From: Chitinophagaceae bacterium UBA2467
GTDB taxonomy: Bacteria > Bacteroidota > Bacteroidia > Chitinophagales > Chitinophagaceae
Assembly (NCBI GenBank): GCA_002342205.1
Contig: DDPN01000126.1
Location: forward strand, 1-11,667
Direction of reading: 5' to 3'
DNA length: 11,667 nt
Shown here: one piece after another, positions 1-6,099 of the stretch
Position numbering within the stretch: position 1 is the first letter of the stretch
Layout of the letters: the number at the start of each line of letters is the position of its first letter
Position numbers and translations under genes: made by a program
The notes under the pieces: model-generated
What the model was told of the DNA's origin: nothing
The model's database searches: none
The model's input: the letters and a program-made list of their open reading frames with translations, nothing else

Positions 1-33
1 AAGTGACGTGGCAACCATTCGAAAGACGTTGGC

Positions 34-64
34 AAAAAAATAGCCCCTCGTTGAAACGAAGGGC
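34..64 (-). terminator. Candidate intrinsic terminator, minus strand
   Basis: GCCC (43-46) pairs with GGGC (61-64), and TCGT (48-51) pairs with ACGA (56-59). There is one C/A mismatch (47/60) and a TGAA loop (52-55). On the plus side a run of seven A (34-40) precedes the stem, so read on the minus strand the hairpin is followed by TATTTTTTT, the layout of a Rho-independent terminator. On the plus strand no T-run follows, so it would not terminate there. No minus-strand gene is visible to its right that would need it. The same hairpin could instead be part of the leader described at 65-122. Confidence 0.5.
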
Positions 65-122
65 GGTAAACCAAAACCAACTGCTTATGAGAAAGAATCT
101 TTGTTTATTTCTTTTTATATAG
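65..122 (+). other. Leader-like segment with an 11-codon micro-ORF, possibly a relic of an outer-membrane receptor gene
   Basis: Just after the hairpin, an A- and C-rich stretch (68-82, containing CCAAAACCAA) leads to an ATG at 87. The reading frame gives MRKNLCLFLFI and stops at TAG (120-122). A basic start followed by hydrophobic residues resembles the first part of a signal peptide. From memory, SusC/TonB-dependent receptor genes of Bacteroidota often have such an A-rich leader and an MRK start, so this could be the decayed 5' end of one, or a short leader peptide. Nothing downstream continues the frame into a receptor. The identity is inference only. Confidence 0.25.
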
Positions 123-159
123 ACGAAATCTTGTTTGTTTCCTGTCTTTTTTTGATCCT

Positions 160-177
160 AGAATTTGTGAAAATTCT
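160..177. repeat. Short AT-rich perfect hairpin
   Basis: AGAATTT (160-166) and AAATTCT (171-177) are perfectly complementary, with a GTGA loop. It lies in the otherwise empty stretch before the bacilliredoxin-like gene. No clear T-run follows on either strand, so a terminator role is doubtful. It may be chance in AT-rich DNA. Confidence 0.3.
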
Positions 178-244
178 CTTAAAGAAAGTCATAACTCGCT
201 TTTCCCCCTCGCTATACCTATTTAAGGATGTCATCAGTATTGTC

Positions 245-252
245 TATTTTTG
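245..252 (+). promoter_or_regulatory. Candidate -7 promoter box for the bacilliredoxin-like gene
   Basis: TATTTTTG matches the Bacteroidetes -7 consensus TAnnTTTG exactly. No good -33 TTTG is present at the expected distance; TTTAAG at 221-226 is the nearest candidate. Transcription would start near 257-259, leaving a leader of about 15 bases before the ATG at 273. That excludes the upstream ATG at 228 as the start. Confidence 0.4.
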
Positions 253-272
253 CCCTAGCTAAAAATTATACT

Positions 273-689
273 ATGTATCCTGTTGAGATTGTGAATCCGA
301 TGAAAGAAGAATTAACCGATTTTGGTTTTTCTGAGTTATTATCTGCCCCTGCTGTTAATGAACAGTTGGCTAAATCCGGATCAACGTTGGTTGTTATCAA
401 TTCAGTTTGTGGTTGTTCAGCCGGTACGGCACGCCCTGGTGTGTTAATGGCAGTTTCTAATAGTCCTAAAAAGCCTGATTATTTGACTACCTGTTTTGCC
501 GGCTTTGATCTTGAAGCTGTAAAAGCAGTACGCGAACACTTATTACCTTATCCTCCTTCTTCACCTGCTATAGCTTTATTCAAAGATGGTAAGCTTGCAC
601 ATTATATTGAGAGGCACATGATTGAAGGTCGTTCAGCTCAGGCTATTGCAGAAAATCTGATTGCTGCTTTTAATCAGCATTGTAATTAA
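273..689 (+). CDS. BrxA/BrxB (YphP/YqiW) family bacilliredoxin-like protein
   Basis: This is a 138-residue cytoplasmic thioredoxin-fold protein of the BrxA/BrxB family. In Bacillus, members remove bacillithiol from mixed disulfides on proteins. The signature is clear: NSVCGCSAGTARP holds the CGC redox motif at residues 46-48, and the C-terminal half carries PSSPAIALFKDGK, a conserved HMIEGR and a final AAFNQHC like that of Bacillus YphP. An in-frame ATG at 228 would add 15 residues. I prefer 273 because MYPVEIVNPM aligns with the family start and a promoter box lies between the two ATGs. Lgt follows after 13 bases, so the two are probably co-transcribed. Whether this organism makes bacillithiol cannot be told from the window. 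The family call is firm; the exact substrate is inferred. Confidence 0.9.
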   Translation: MYPVEIVNPMKEELTDFGFSELLSAPAVNEQLAKSGSTLVVINSVCGCSAGTARPGVLMAVSNSPKKPDYLTTCFAGFDLEAVKAVREHLLPYPPSSPAIALFKDGKLAHYIERHMIEGRSAQAIAENLIAAFNQHCN

Positions 690-702
690 CGAATAGCTAC
701 GA

Positions 703-1863
703 ATGTATCCCAACCTGTACTATGCGTTCAAGGATTTGTTTGGCTTGGACTTACCCTTCCTGCGTTTTTTAAATACGTTTGGTTTTTTTGTAGCTATTGC
801 ATTTGGTGCTGCTGCCACTTCTCTTTCGTATGAGTTGAAGCGAAAATCCAAAATGGGTCTATTTCAACCTACTGAAATGGCGCATATTGTAGGAGGGCCC
901 GCTCATTGGACAGAAATCGCCTCAAATTTTATATTAGGTTTTATTTTTGGTTTTAAGTTCTTGGCTTTATTCTCTCTTGATAGCAGCATTAATATCACTC
1001 CTGCTGAATTTATTTTTTCTTCAAAAGGTAATTGGCCACTTGGGATTACTTTCAGTTTGTTTTTTTCTTTTTTGAAATGGAGAGAAAAAGAAAAGGCTCG
1101 ACTTCCTAAACCAGAAAAGCGTACTGTAAGGATTTGGCCACAAGACAGGGTAGGTGATATCACCTTACTGGCACTGGTGTTTGGATTAGCAGGGGCTAAA
1201 CTCTTTGATATATTTGAGAACTGGTCTGATTTTCTACAACAGCCTGCTGCGTACCTATTTTCAGCTGCTGGTTTGACAATGTATGGAGGTTTGATCTGTG
1301 CAGCAATTGCAATAGCTATCTATGCAAAAAAGCACAAGATTGGGTTTTTACGGTTAAGTGATTCGGTAGCTCCAGGTTTGATGCTGGCTTATGGAATTGG
1401 AAGATTGGGGTGCCATTTTGCAGGCGATGGAGACTGGGGACTTGTTAGCGATTTAGCACAAAAGCCCTTTTTCATCCCGGATTGGGCTTGGTCATTCACT
1501 TATCCAAATAATGTTATTGAGGCAGGTATTCCCATTCCAGGATGCACGGGACCCTATTGTAATGCACTTCCACAAGGGGTTTATCCAACTCCACTTTATG
1601 AAGCTATTGCTTGCATCTGCTTAGCCCTTGTTCTGTTTCTAATCCGAAAGAGATTAAAAAATGATGGCTTTTTATTTTCTATATATTTAATATTCAATGG
1701 ATTAGAAAGGTTTGCTATAGAAAAAATACGGGTAAATAATCAAATGAATTTATTTGGTTTTAACCCTACACAAGCGGAGGTCATATCTATTCTTCTTTTT
1801 GCTGCGGGCCTTATCCTGTTTTGGTATCGTTCAAAAAAGAATGATAAACAGGCTGTTCGATAA
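703..1863 (+). CDS. lgt: Prolipoprotein diacylglyceryl transferase
   Basis: Lgt transfers the diacylglyceryl group of phosphatidylglycerol to the lipobox cysteine of prolipoproteins in the inner membrane, the first step of lipoprotein maturation. The protein is 386 residues, against about 260-300 in Proteobacteria. Hydrophobic segments lie at about 21-40, 70-92, 110-126, 150-172, 183-208, 219-240, 296-315, 323-335 and 357-375. The Lgt signature region is GRLGCHFAGDGDWG (233-246), with Arg234 matching E. coli Arg143. YPTPLYEA (294-301) matches the H-P-S-Q-L-Y-E block. ERFAIEKIR (335-343) supplies the late conserved arginine. TMYGGL (192-197) occupies the place of HGGL. The periplasmic loop 247-294 contains a CTGPYC cysteine pair (281, 286). 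The family call rests on several blocks; activity is inferred. Confidence 0.93.
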   Translation: MYPNLYYAFKDLFGLDLPFLRFLNTFGFFVAIAFGAAATSLSYELKRKSKMGLFQPTEMAHIVGGPAHWTEIASNFILGFIFGFKFLALFSLDSSINITPAEFIFSSKGNWPLGITFSLFFSFLKWREKEKARLPKPEKRTVRIWPQDRVGDITLLALVFGLAGAKLFDIFENWSDFLQQPAAYLFSAAGLTMYGGLICAAIAIAIYAKKHKIGFLRLSDSVAPGLMLAYGIGRLGCHFAGDGDWGLVSDLAQKPFFIPDWAWSFTYPNNVIEAGIPIPGCTGPYCNALPQGVYPTPLYEAIACICLALVLFLIRKRLKNDGFLFSIYLIFNGLERFAIEKIRVNNQMNLFGFNPTQAEVISILLFAAGLILFWYRSKKNDKQAVR

Positions 1864-1894
1864 AAATCAGTAGAAAAAACACTGTTATTTTCAG

Positions 1895-1902
1895 TAACTT
1901 CG
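1895..1902 (+). promoter_or_regulatory. Candidate -7 promoter box for the sigma factor gene
   Basis: TAACTTCG differs from TAnnTTTG by one base. The same box precedes lpxK, and a near-copy (TAACTTCC) precedes the isoprenyl synthase gene. A clear -33 TTTG is not visible. The predicted leader is about 55 bases. It contains a weak imperfect hairpin, GGG and TAA (1915-1920) against TTA and CCC (1931-1937) with one bulged T. This box would let rpoD be transcribed independently of lgt. Confidence 0.45.
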
Positions 1903-1962
1903 CACACGTTTGAAGGGTAATTTTTCGTCTTTATCCCCTAACTATTAAAAAAGTCAAATTTC

Positions 1963-2838
1963 ATGCGGCAGCTCAAAATTGCTACCCAGATTACCAACAG
2001 AGATTCGCAGGCGGTAGAAAAATATTTACAAGAGATTTCTAAAATTTCAATGATCACTCCTGAAGAGGAGACTACACTTGCACAGCGAATTAAAATGTTC
2101 AATAGGAATCCTGTAGATTCTCAACGTGCATTAGATAAACTTGTTCAAGCCAATCTTCGATTTGTTGTATCTGTTGCGAAGCAATATCAACACCAGGGAC
2201 TTTCTTTGAGTGACTTGATCAATGAAGGTAATTTGGGTTTAATAAAAGCTGCTCAACGTTTTGACGAAACCAAAGGATTTAAATTTATTTCTTATGCTGT
2301 ATGGTGGATTCGCCAATCCATTTTACAAGCTTTGGCAGAACAAGGTCGTTTAGTTCGTCTTCCGCAAAATAAAATAGGTACTTACAACAAAGCGAATAAG
2401 GCTTACATGGCTTTTGAGCAAGAGCACGAGCGTGAACCTTCTACAGAGGAGCTTGCAGAGTTGTTGGAGATGAGTGAAACTGAAATAAATAATATTTTTC
2501 AAAGTAACACACGCCATACTTCCCTTGATGCTCCTGTGCATGAGGCCGAAGATGTTGCGATGGGTGATCTTTTGGAAGGAAGTGACGATACAGACGATGA
2601 TGTCATGAAAGACTCTTTGCGCAATGAAATTCGCAGAGTTCTTAAATCTCTTTCACCTAGGGAAGCAGAAATCGTTAATGCATATTTTGGACTGGATGGA
2701 GAAAATGGTGTAACAATCGAACAGATTGGCCAAAAATATGATCTTACCAAAGAGCGAATTCGTCAAATTAAAGAACGTGCTATTAAGCGTCTTCAAAAAG
2801 CTCGTTATAGTAGTGCGTTAAAAGCTTATCTGGGATAA
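1963..2838 (+). CDS. rpoD: Primary (housekeeping) RNA polymerase sigma factor, short Bacteroidota type
   Basis: This is the sigma-70 family subunit that directs RNA polymerase to housekeeping promoters. Its 291 residues carry region 1.2 (about 16-48), region 2 (about 57-125, with NLRFVVSVAKQY, DLINEGNLGLIKA and the -10-binding YAVWWIRQSI at 111-120), region 3 (about 135-200) and region 4 (about 220-285). Region 4 contains the helix-turn-helix TIEQIGQKYDLTKERIRQIK (251-270), which contacts the -33 element. Region 1.1 and the long non-conserved insert of E. coli RpoD are absent, as is normal for Bacteroidota SigA. An acidic stretch (SDDTDDD, 207-213) links regions 3 and 4. The ATG at 1963 fits the family start MRQLKI. 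It is often called sigA in this phylum. Confidence 0.96.
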   Translation: MRQLKIATQITNRDSQAVEKYLQEISKISMITPEEETTLAQRIKMFNRNPVDSQRALDKLVQANLRFVVSVAKQYQHQGLSLSDLINEGNLGLIKAAQRFDETKGFKFISYAVWWIRQSILQALAEQGRLVRLPQNKIGTYNKANKAYMAFEQEHEREPSTEELAELLEMSETEINNIFQSNTRHTSLDAPVHEAEDVAMGDLLEGSDDTDDDVMKDSLRNEIRRVLKSLSPREAEIVNAYFGLDGENGVTIEQIGQKYDLTKERIRQIKERAIKRLQKARYSSALKAYLG

Positions 2839-2854
2839 CCATTTAGCTGGTTTT
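2837..2854 (+). terminator. Weak candidate terminator after rpoD
   Basis: AACCA (2837-2841), overlapping the stop codon, pairs with TGGTT (2848-2852) around a six-base loop and is followed by TT and an AT-rich stretch. A five-pair stem with a short T-run is marginal, so partial read-through into trxB is likely. Confidence 0.25.
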
Positions 2855-2881
2855 AATTGATTCTTTTCGATCTCCAATTAA
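2853..2881. repeat. Inverted repeat in the rpoD-trxB spacer
   Basis: TTAATTG (2853-2859) and CAATTAA (2875-2881) are perfect reverse complements separated by 15 bases. They lie 22 to 50 bases upstream of the trxB start. The spacing would suit an operator, but the arms are AT-rich and chance cannot be excluded. I found no clear TAnnTTTG box for trxB in this spacer. Confidence 0.25.
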
Positions 2882-2902
2882 TTGTAAAGCGCTCCGTTAA
2901 TT

Positions 2903-3844
2903 ATGGATACAATAGAAACCGTACAGTGTTTGATTATCGGCTCTGGACCGGCTGGCTATACAGCTGCAATTTATGCTAGCAGAGCTGGATTAAAGCCTGT
3001 ATTATATCAAGGAATTCAACCTGGAGGTCAGTTAACCATTACCACAGAAGTTGAAAATTACCCAGGTTATCCAGAAGGAATCCAGGGGCCTGATATGATG
3101 GTGAATTTTGAGAAACAGGCTGCCAGAATGGGTGCAGATATCCGATATGGAATTGCTACAAAAGTAGATTTTACGGGACCGATTCATAAAGTTGAAATTG
3201 ATGAAGAAAAATGGATTGCAGCACACAGTGTGATTATATCAACAGGTGCATCTGCAAAATGGTTGGGACTGGAAAGTGAGCAACGATTAAATGGATTTGG
3301 TGTGAGTGCTTGTGCAGTATGTGATGGCTTCTTTTTTAAAGGAAAAGAAGTAGCAATAGTAGGAGCAGGAGATACAGCCGCAGAAGAGGCCTTGTATCTG
3401 TCAAAGATCTGCTCAAAAGTGCACATGATCATTAGAAGAGATGAAATGAGAGCCAGCAAAGTAATGCAGGAGCGTGTTAAATCCACTCCAACCATACAGA
3501 TTCACTGGAATAGTGAAACCGAAGAGATTATTGGCCAAAATAAAGTCGAAGCTGTACGACTCATTAATACAAAAACAAATCAAAAAGAGGAGGTCGCCAT
3601 TAGCGCTTTTTTTGTTGCTATTGGTCATAGTCCTAACTCCTCCATCTTTAAAGATTGGATTACTATGGATGAAACCGGCTACATAATAACAACGCCAGGT
3701 ACTAGTAAAACTAACATCGAAGGTGTATTTGCTGCTGGAGATGTACAAGACAAAACATATCGACAAGCTGTTACTGCAGCAGGTAGTGGTTGTATGGCTG
3801 CTCTAGATGCTGAGCGTTATTTAAGTGCCAAGGGAATACATTAA
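2903..3844 (+). CDS. trxB: Thioredoxin-disulfide reductase
   Basis: TrxB is a cytoplasmic FAD flavoenzyme that uses NADPH to reduce thioredoxin. The 313-residue length is typical. The FAD-binding GSGPAGYTAAIYASRAG starts at residue 13. The redox-active CAVC (137-140) lies in SACAVCDGFFF. The NADPH fold shows GAGDTAAEEA (154-163) and the phosphate-binding IIRRDEMRAS (176-185). The C-terminal FAD motif reads GVFAAGDVQDKTYRQ (274-288). The intact CxxC argues for a true thioredoxin reductase rather than a YpdA-type bacillithiol-disulfide reductase. A bacilliredoxin-like gene lies about 2.2 kb upstream on the same strand, so two thiol-redox functions share the neighbourhood. The gene follows rpoD after 64 bases and converges on the MATE gene. 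Confidence 0.96.
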   Translation: MDTIETVQCLIIGSGPAGYTAAIYASRAGLKPVLYQGIQPGGQLTITTEVENYPGYPEGIQGPDMMVNFEKQAARMGADIRYGIATKVDFTGPIHKVEIDEEKWIAAHSVIISTGASAKWLGLESEQRLNGFGVSACAVCDGFFFKGKEVAIVGAGDTAAEEALYLSKICSKVHMIIRRDEMRASKVMQERVKSTPTIQIHWNSETEEIIGQNKVEAVRLINTKTNQKEEVAISAFFVAIGHSPNSSIFKDWITMDETGYIITTPGTSKTNIEGVFAAGDVQDKTYRQAVTAAGSGCMAALDAERYLSAKGIH

Positions 3845-3869
3845 AGATTCCATCCAAATTTTGTTAAGA

Positions 3870-5222
3870 TTAAATGGCTTTGTTTCTCCATTTATTTGTA
3901 CGTAAGTACAGAAAAGAGGGGATTAATAAACAAAGCCAATAGATCCATTCGCTCATCCAGCCAATTGTAATGGAAAAGTGATAATACTCCAGTACAATGT
4001 AAATGTACGTGCAATAGGTAACGATGGCGCCTACTTCAATCATAAAGGTTATTCGAGTATTACCTGAGGCGGTAACCGTGCTTAAAAAGATTGTAGCTAC
4101 AGAGGAGAGAAGTAGTGCTGTAGAAACAACTCGTAATACCGGTATTCCTTCATTTACAAAAGAATCCCCTTGCCCAAATAAGGAAAGAAACGAGCCCGGA
4201 AATAAATTCAAGATACCTACAATGAATAGCGCTAAGGATAAGCTAATTGAAAGTATTTTCTTGATCAGATGAATAACTTCATTTTGTCTGCCTTGTCCAA
4301 TAATATTACTTACCATAGAATTAGCCGTAGAGGCAAAAGCCCAACAAAAACAACCAAAAATTCCAAAAATGTTTCGCATCACATTTGAAATTTTTAGTGC
4401 CATGGCTCCGTGGTGTTCGATTAATAAAAAAAAGTATTGCCAGCTAATGATACTTATTGCATGCTGAAACATTAGAGGCGAGGAGACGGAAAGTATTGAT
4501 CGCTGGACAGGCCAGTCCCATTTAATTGCGGAAAACAAACTAAACTCTTTCGTGAACCCTTTTTTATTAATTACAACGTAAATGACAAATAATCCGATAA
4601 ATTCTGAAATGATAGAAGCTATCGCTGCTCCATTGAATCCTAGTGCTGGAATTAAACCAAATCCAAAAATTAATACATAATCTAGAAGAATGTTTGAGAC
4701 TGTTTCTGCTAGCGTGCCCGCTACAAGATACCTGGATTGATTAATGCCTACCAGTAATGCATTTCTAAGTTGGTAAACGTATAAAAAAGGAAGTCCCCAT
4801 ATTCTAATCTGCAAGAACTGGATGGCCTTTTGTAAAGTAATTTGATCCTTAATAATATAGCTAAAAAGGGTGGGTGTAATTGTGTACGTTAGGATTATTC
4901 CTATTAAGGAAAGTAGCAGACCAATATAGACTCCTTGGCTAAATAATCGACCCACTTCTTGCGGCTTGTTTTCGCCTGCTCTTCTGGCAATTAGCGTTTG
5001 CAAACCATTGTTGAGGCCATACCCAATCGCGGCAAAAATTAAATAATATACGCCTGTGATTCCCGCAACTGCAAGGGCGGCAGGATCTTGGTCAAAATGT
5101 CCTAAGTAAATATTGTTGATTACAAAATTTAATTGTGGAATAAAAATGGCCAAACTGATTGGGAGAGCCATTTTTAAAATGGACTTCTTATTGATTTCTA
5201 CTTGTAAAGGAGAAGGGTTCAT
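3870..5222 (-). CDS. MATE family multidrug/toxin exporter
   Basis: This is a 450-residue polytopic inner-membrane protein, in the usual MATE size range. MATE exporters expel cationic drugs or metabolites in exchange for Na+ or H+. Family features include the N-terminal LKMALPISLAIFIPQLNFVINNIYLG-like first helix (residues 16-41), the block AAIGYGLNNGLQTLIARRAGE (65-84, where MATE proteins carry a conserved G-x-x-x-Q-x-L-x-A-R-x-x-G pattern), LRNALLVGINQSRY (152-165) between the early helices, LGFNGAAIAS (194-203), and a second half with NIIGQGRQNEV (306-316). The two halves look like the internal repeat of the family. It is the only minus-strand gene here. The substrate and coupling ion cannot be assigned. 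The ATG at 5222 lies a few bases downstream of a good promoter box. Confidence 0.9.
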   Translation of the reverse strand: MNPSPLQVEINKKSILKMALPISLAIFIPQLNFVINNIYLGHFDQDPAALAVAGITGVYYLIFAAIGYGLNNGLQTLIARRAGENKPQEVGRLFSQGVYIGLLLSLIGIILTYTITPTLFSYIIKDQITLQKAIQFLQIRIWGLPFLYVYQLRNALLVGINQSRYLVAGTLAETVSNILLDYVLIFGFGLIPALGFNGAAIASIISEFIGLFVIYVVINKKGFTKEFSLFSAIKWDWPVQRSILSVSSPLMFQHAISIISWQYFFLLIEHHGAMALKISNVMRNIFGIFGCFCWAFASTANSMVSNIIGQGRQNEVIHLIKKILSISLSLALFIVGILNLFPGSFLSLFGQGDSFVNEGIPVLRVVSTALLLSSVATIFLSTVTASGNTRITFMIEVGAIVTYCTYIYIVLEYYHFSITIGWMSEWIYWLCLLIPSFLYLRTNKWRNKAI

Positions 5223-5233
5223 TGTTATTATCC

Positions 5234-5261
5234 TTGCAAACGTACAATTATATTAACTTTG
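5234..5261 (+). promoter_or_regulatory. Candidate promoter for the DUF3822-rsmD cluster
   Basis: TTG (5234-5236) and TAACTTTG (5254-5261) are separated by 17 bases and match the -33 and -7 elements of Bacteroidetes primary-sigma promoters; the -7 match is exact. Transcription would start near 5266-5268, giving a leader of about 22 bases before the TTG start at 5290. The box interleaves with the minus-strand MATE promoter. Confidence 0.55.
5237..5244 (-). promoter_or_regulatory. Candidate -7 promoter box for the MATE gene
   Basis: On the minus strand 5244-5237 reads TACGTTTG, an exact match to TAnnTTTG. The start codon (5222) is 14 bases further on, so the leader would be about 9 bases. A clear -33 TTTG is not seen; TTTTC is the nearest sequence at the right distance. 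Confidence 0.5.
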
Positions 5262-5289
5262 AAAATGAAACACTTATCAATAAATAATC

Positions 5290-6099
5290 TTGAAACCTCT
5301 TTTTTCTTTTAGAAGTTCTGCGGAAGCTCCTCAAAAATTAGATGTGGCAATTGGGCTTAGTGCTAAGCTGGCTTCCTATGTCATAGTAGATGCTGTGGCA
5401 GGAAATCCTGTTGAATTATCTTTTTTTGAAATCGACAATTGGAATCAAAATACTGTTTCAGCATTTTTGGATCATTTTTCAGCGCATAGTGAATACTCGT
5501 CTGTCCAGGTCTCTTATGCTTCCCCGCAACATACTCTTTTGCCAATTTCTAAATATGAAAAAATAGCCCTTCAAAATCAATTGCAGTTGACCTTTCCTTT
5601 TCAACCGAATTCGATTCTTCTGCAAGAGTCTTATGCTGATTGGCAATTTTACCTAGGATATTTAGTGCCAGCTACTATTTTTAAAGCTGTAGAATCGAAG
5701 TTTCCTGCCTGTCAAATCAAGCATTCATTTAAGTCCATGTTTAACAATTTACCTGCAAATAATTTATCAAATACGATATTTATTGAAGTGGGTATACAGC
5801 AATTGGATTTGCTGGTGTTTAGAGCAGAGCAACTTGTTTTTTGTGGCACTTTTCAATACACAACAGAACAGGATGCGCTTTACTTTTTATTGAAAATATG
5901 TCAAGAGTATTCATTTGAATTAACTGAAGTCCGTTTACAGTTGAGTGGTTTAATTGATTATTCGTCCAAGCTCTATGCTGAATTATCCTCCTATTTTTTG
6001 AATGTTACTTTCCGCACTAATAGTAAAGACTGGACTTTGACAAATTATCCTTCCCATTATTTTACACTTTTGACTAATAGTTTACCATGCGTATCATAA
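5290..6099 (+). CDS. DUF3822 family protein, actin-like fold, function unknown
   Basis: I recognise this 269-residue protein as DUF3822 from its place directly before rsmD in Bacteroidota and from the C-terminal YPSHYFTLLTNSLPC (253-267), which resembles the family ending. From memory, a Bacteroides member solved by structural genomics has an actin-like ATPase fold; the biochemical role is unknown. The N-terminal KLDVAIGLSAKLASYVIVDAV and central NTIFIEVGIQQLDLLVFRAEQLVF look like the paired strand-rich blocks of such a fold. I see no membrane segment or signal peptide. The start is TTG at 5290: an in-frame stop (TAA) lies at 5281-5283 and no in-frame ATG precedes the conserved region, while the ATG at 5265 is out of frame. 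The gene overlaps rsmD by 13 bases, implying coupled translation. Confidence 0.75.
   Translation: MKPLFSFRSSAEAPQKLDVAIGLSAKLASYVIVDAVAGNPVELSFFEIDNWNQNTVSAFLDHFSAHSEYSSVQVSYASPQHTLLPISKYEKIALQNQLQLTFPFQPNSILLQESYADWQFYLGYLVPATIFKAVESKFPACQIKHSFKSMFNNLPANNLSNTIFIEVGIQQLDLLVFRAEQLVFCGTFQYTTEQDALYFLLKICQEYSFELTEVRLQLSGLIDYSSKLYAELSSYFLNVTFRTNSKDWTLTNYPSHYFTLLTNSLPCVS

Noticed and set aside
119..262. Stop-free stretch in another plus frame across the left intergenic region
   Set aside because: It has no start codon in frame and no recognisable domain, and its composition is that of AT-rich non-coding DNA.
228..272. Upstream ATG giving a 15-residue N-terminal extension on the bacilliredoxin-like protein
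   Set aside because: The extension has no family counterpart, the conserved sequence begins at MYPVE (273), and a good promoter box lies between the two ATGs.
903..1163. Minus-strand open frame inside lgt
   Set aside because: It lies wholly opposite a well-supported gene and its translation shows no domain, so it is a shadow of the lgt coding frame.
3184..3766. Overlapping minus-strand open frames and a short plus-strand frame within trxB
   Set aside because: They overlap a complete, motif-rich trxB, and nothing in their translations is recognisable.
2903..3844. Reading trxB as a YpdA-like bacillithiol-disulfide reductase, given the Brx-like neighbour
   Set aside because: The protein has the CAVC redox pair and the standard TrxB layout, and YpdA lacks this CxxC.
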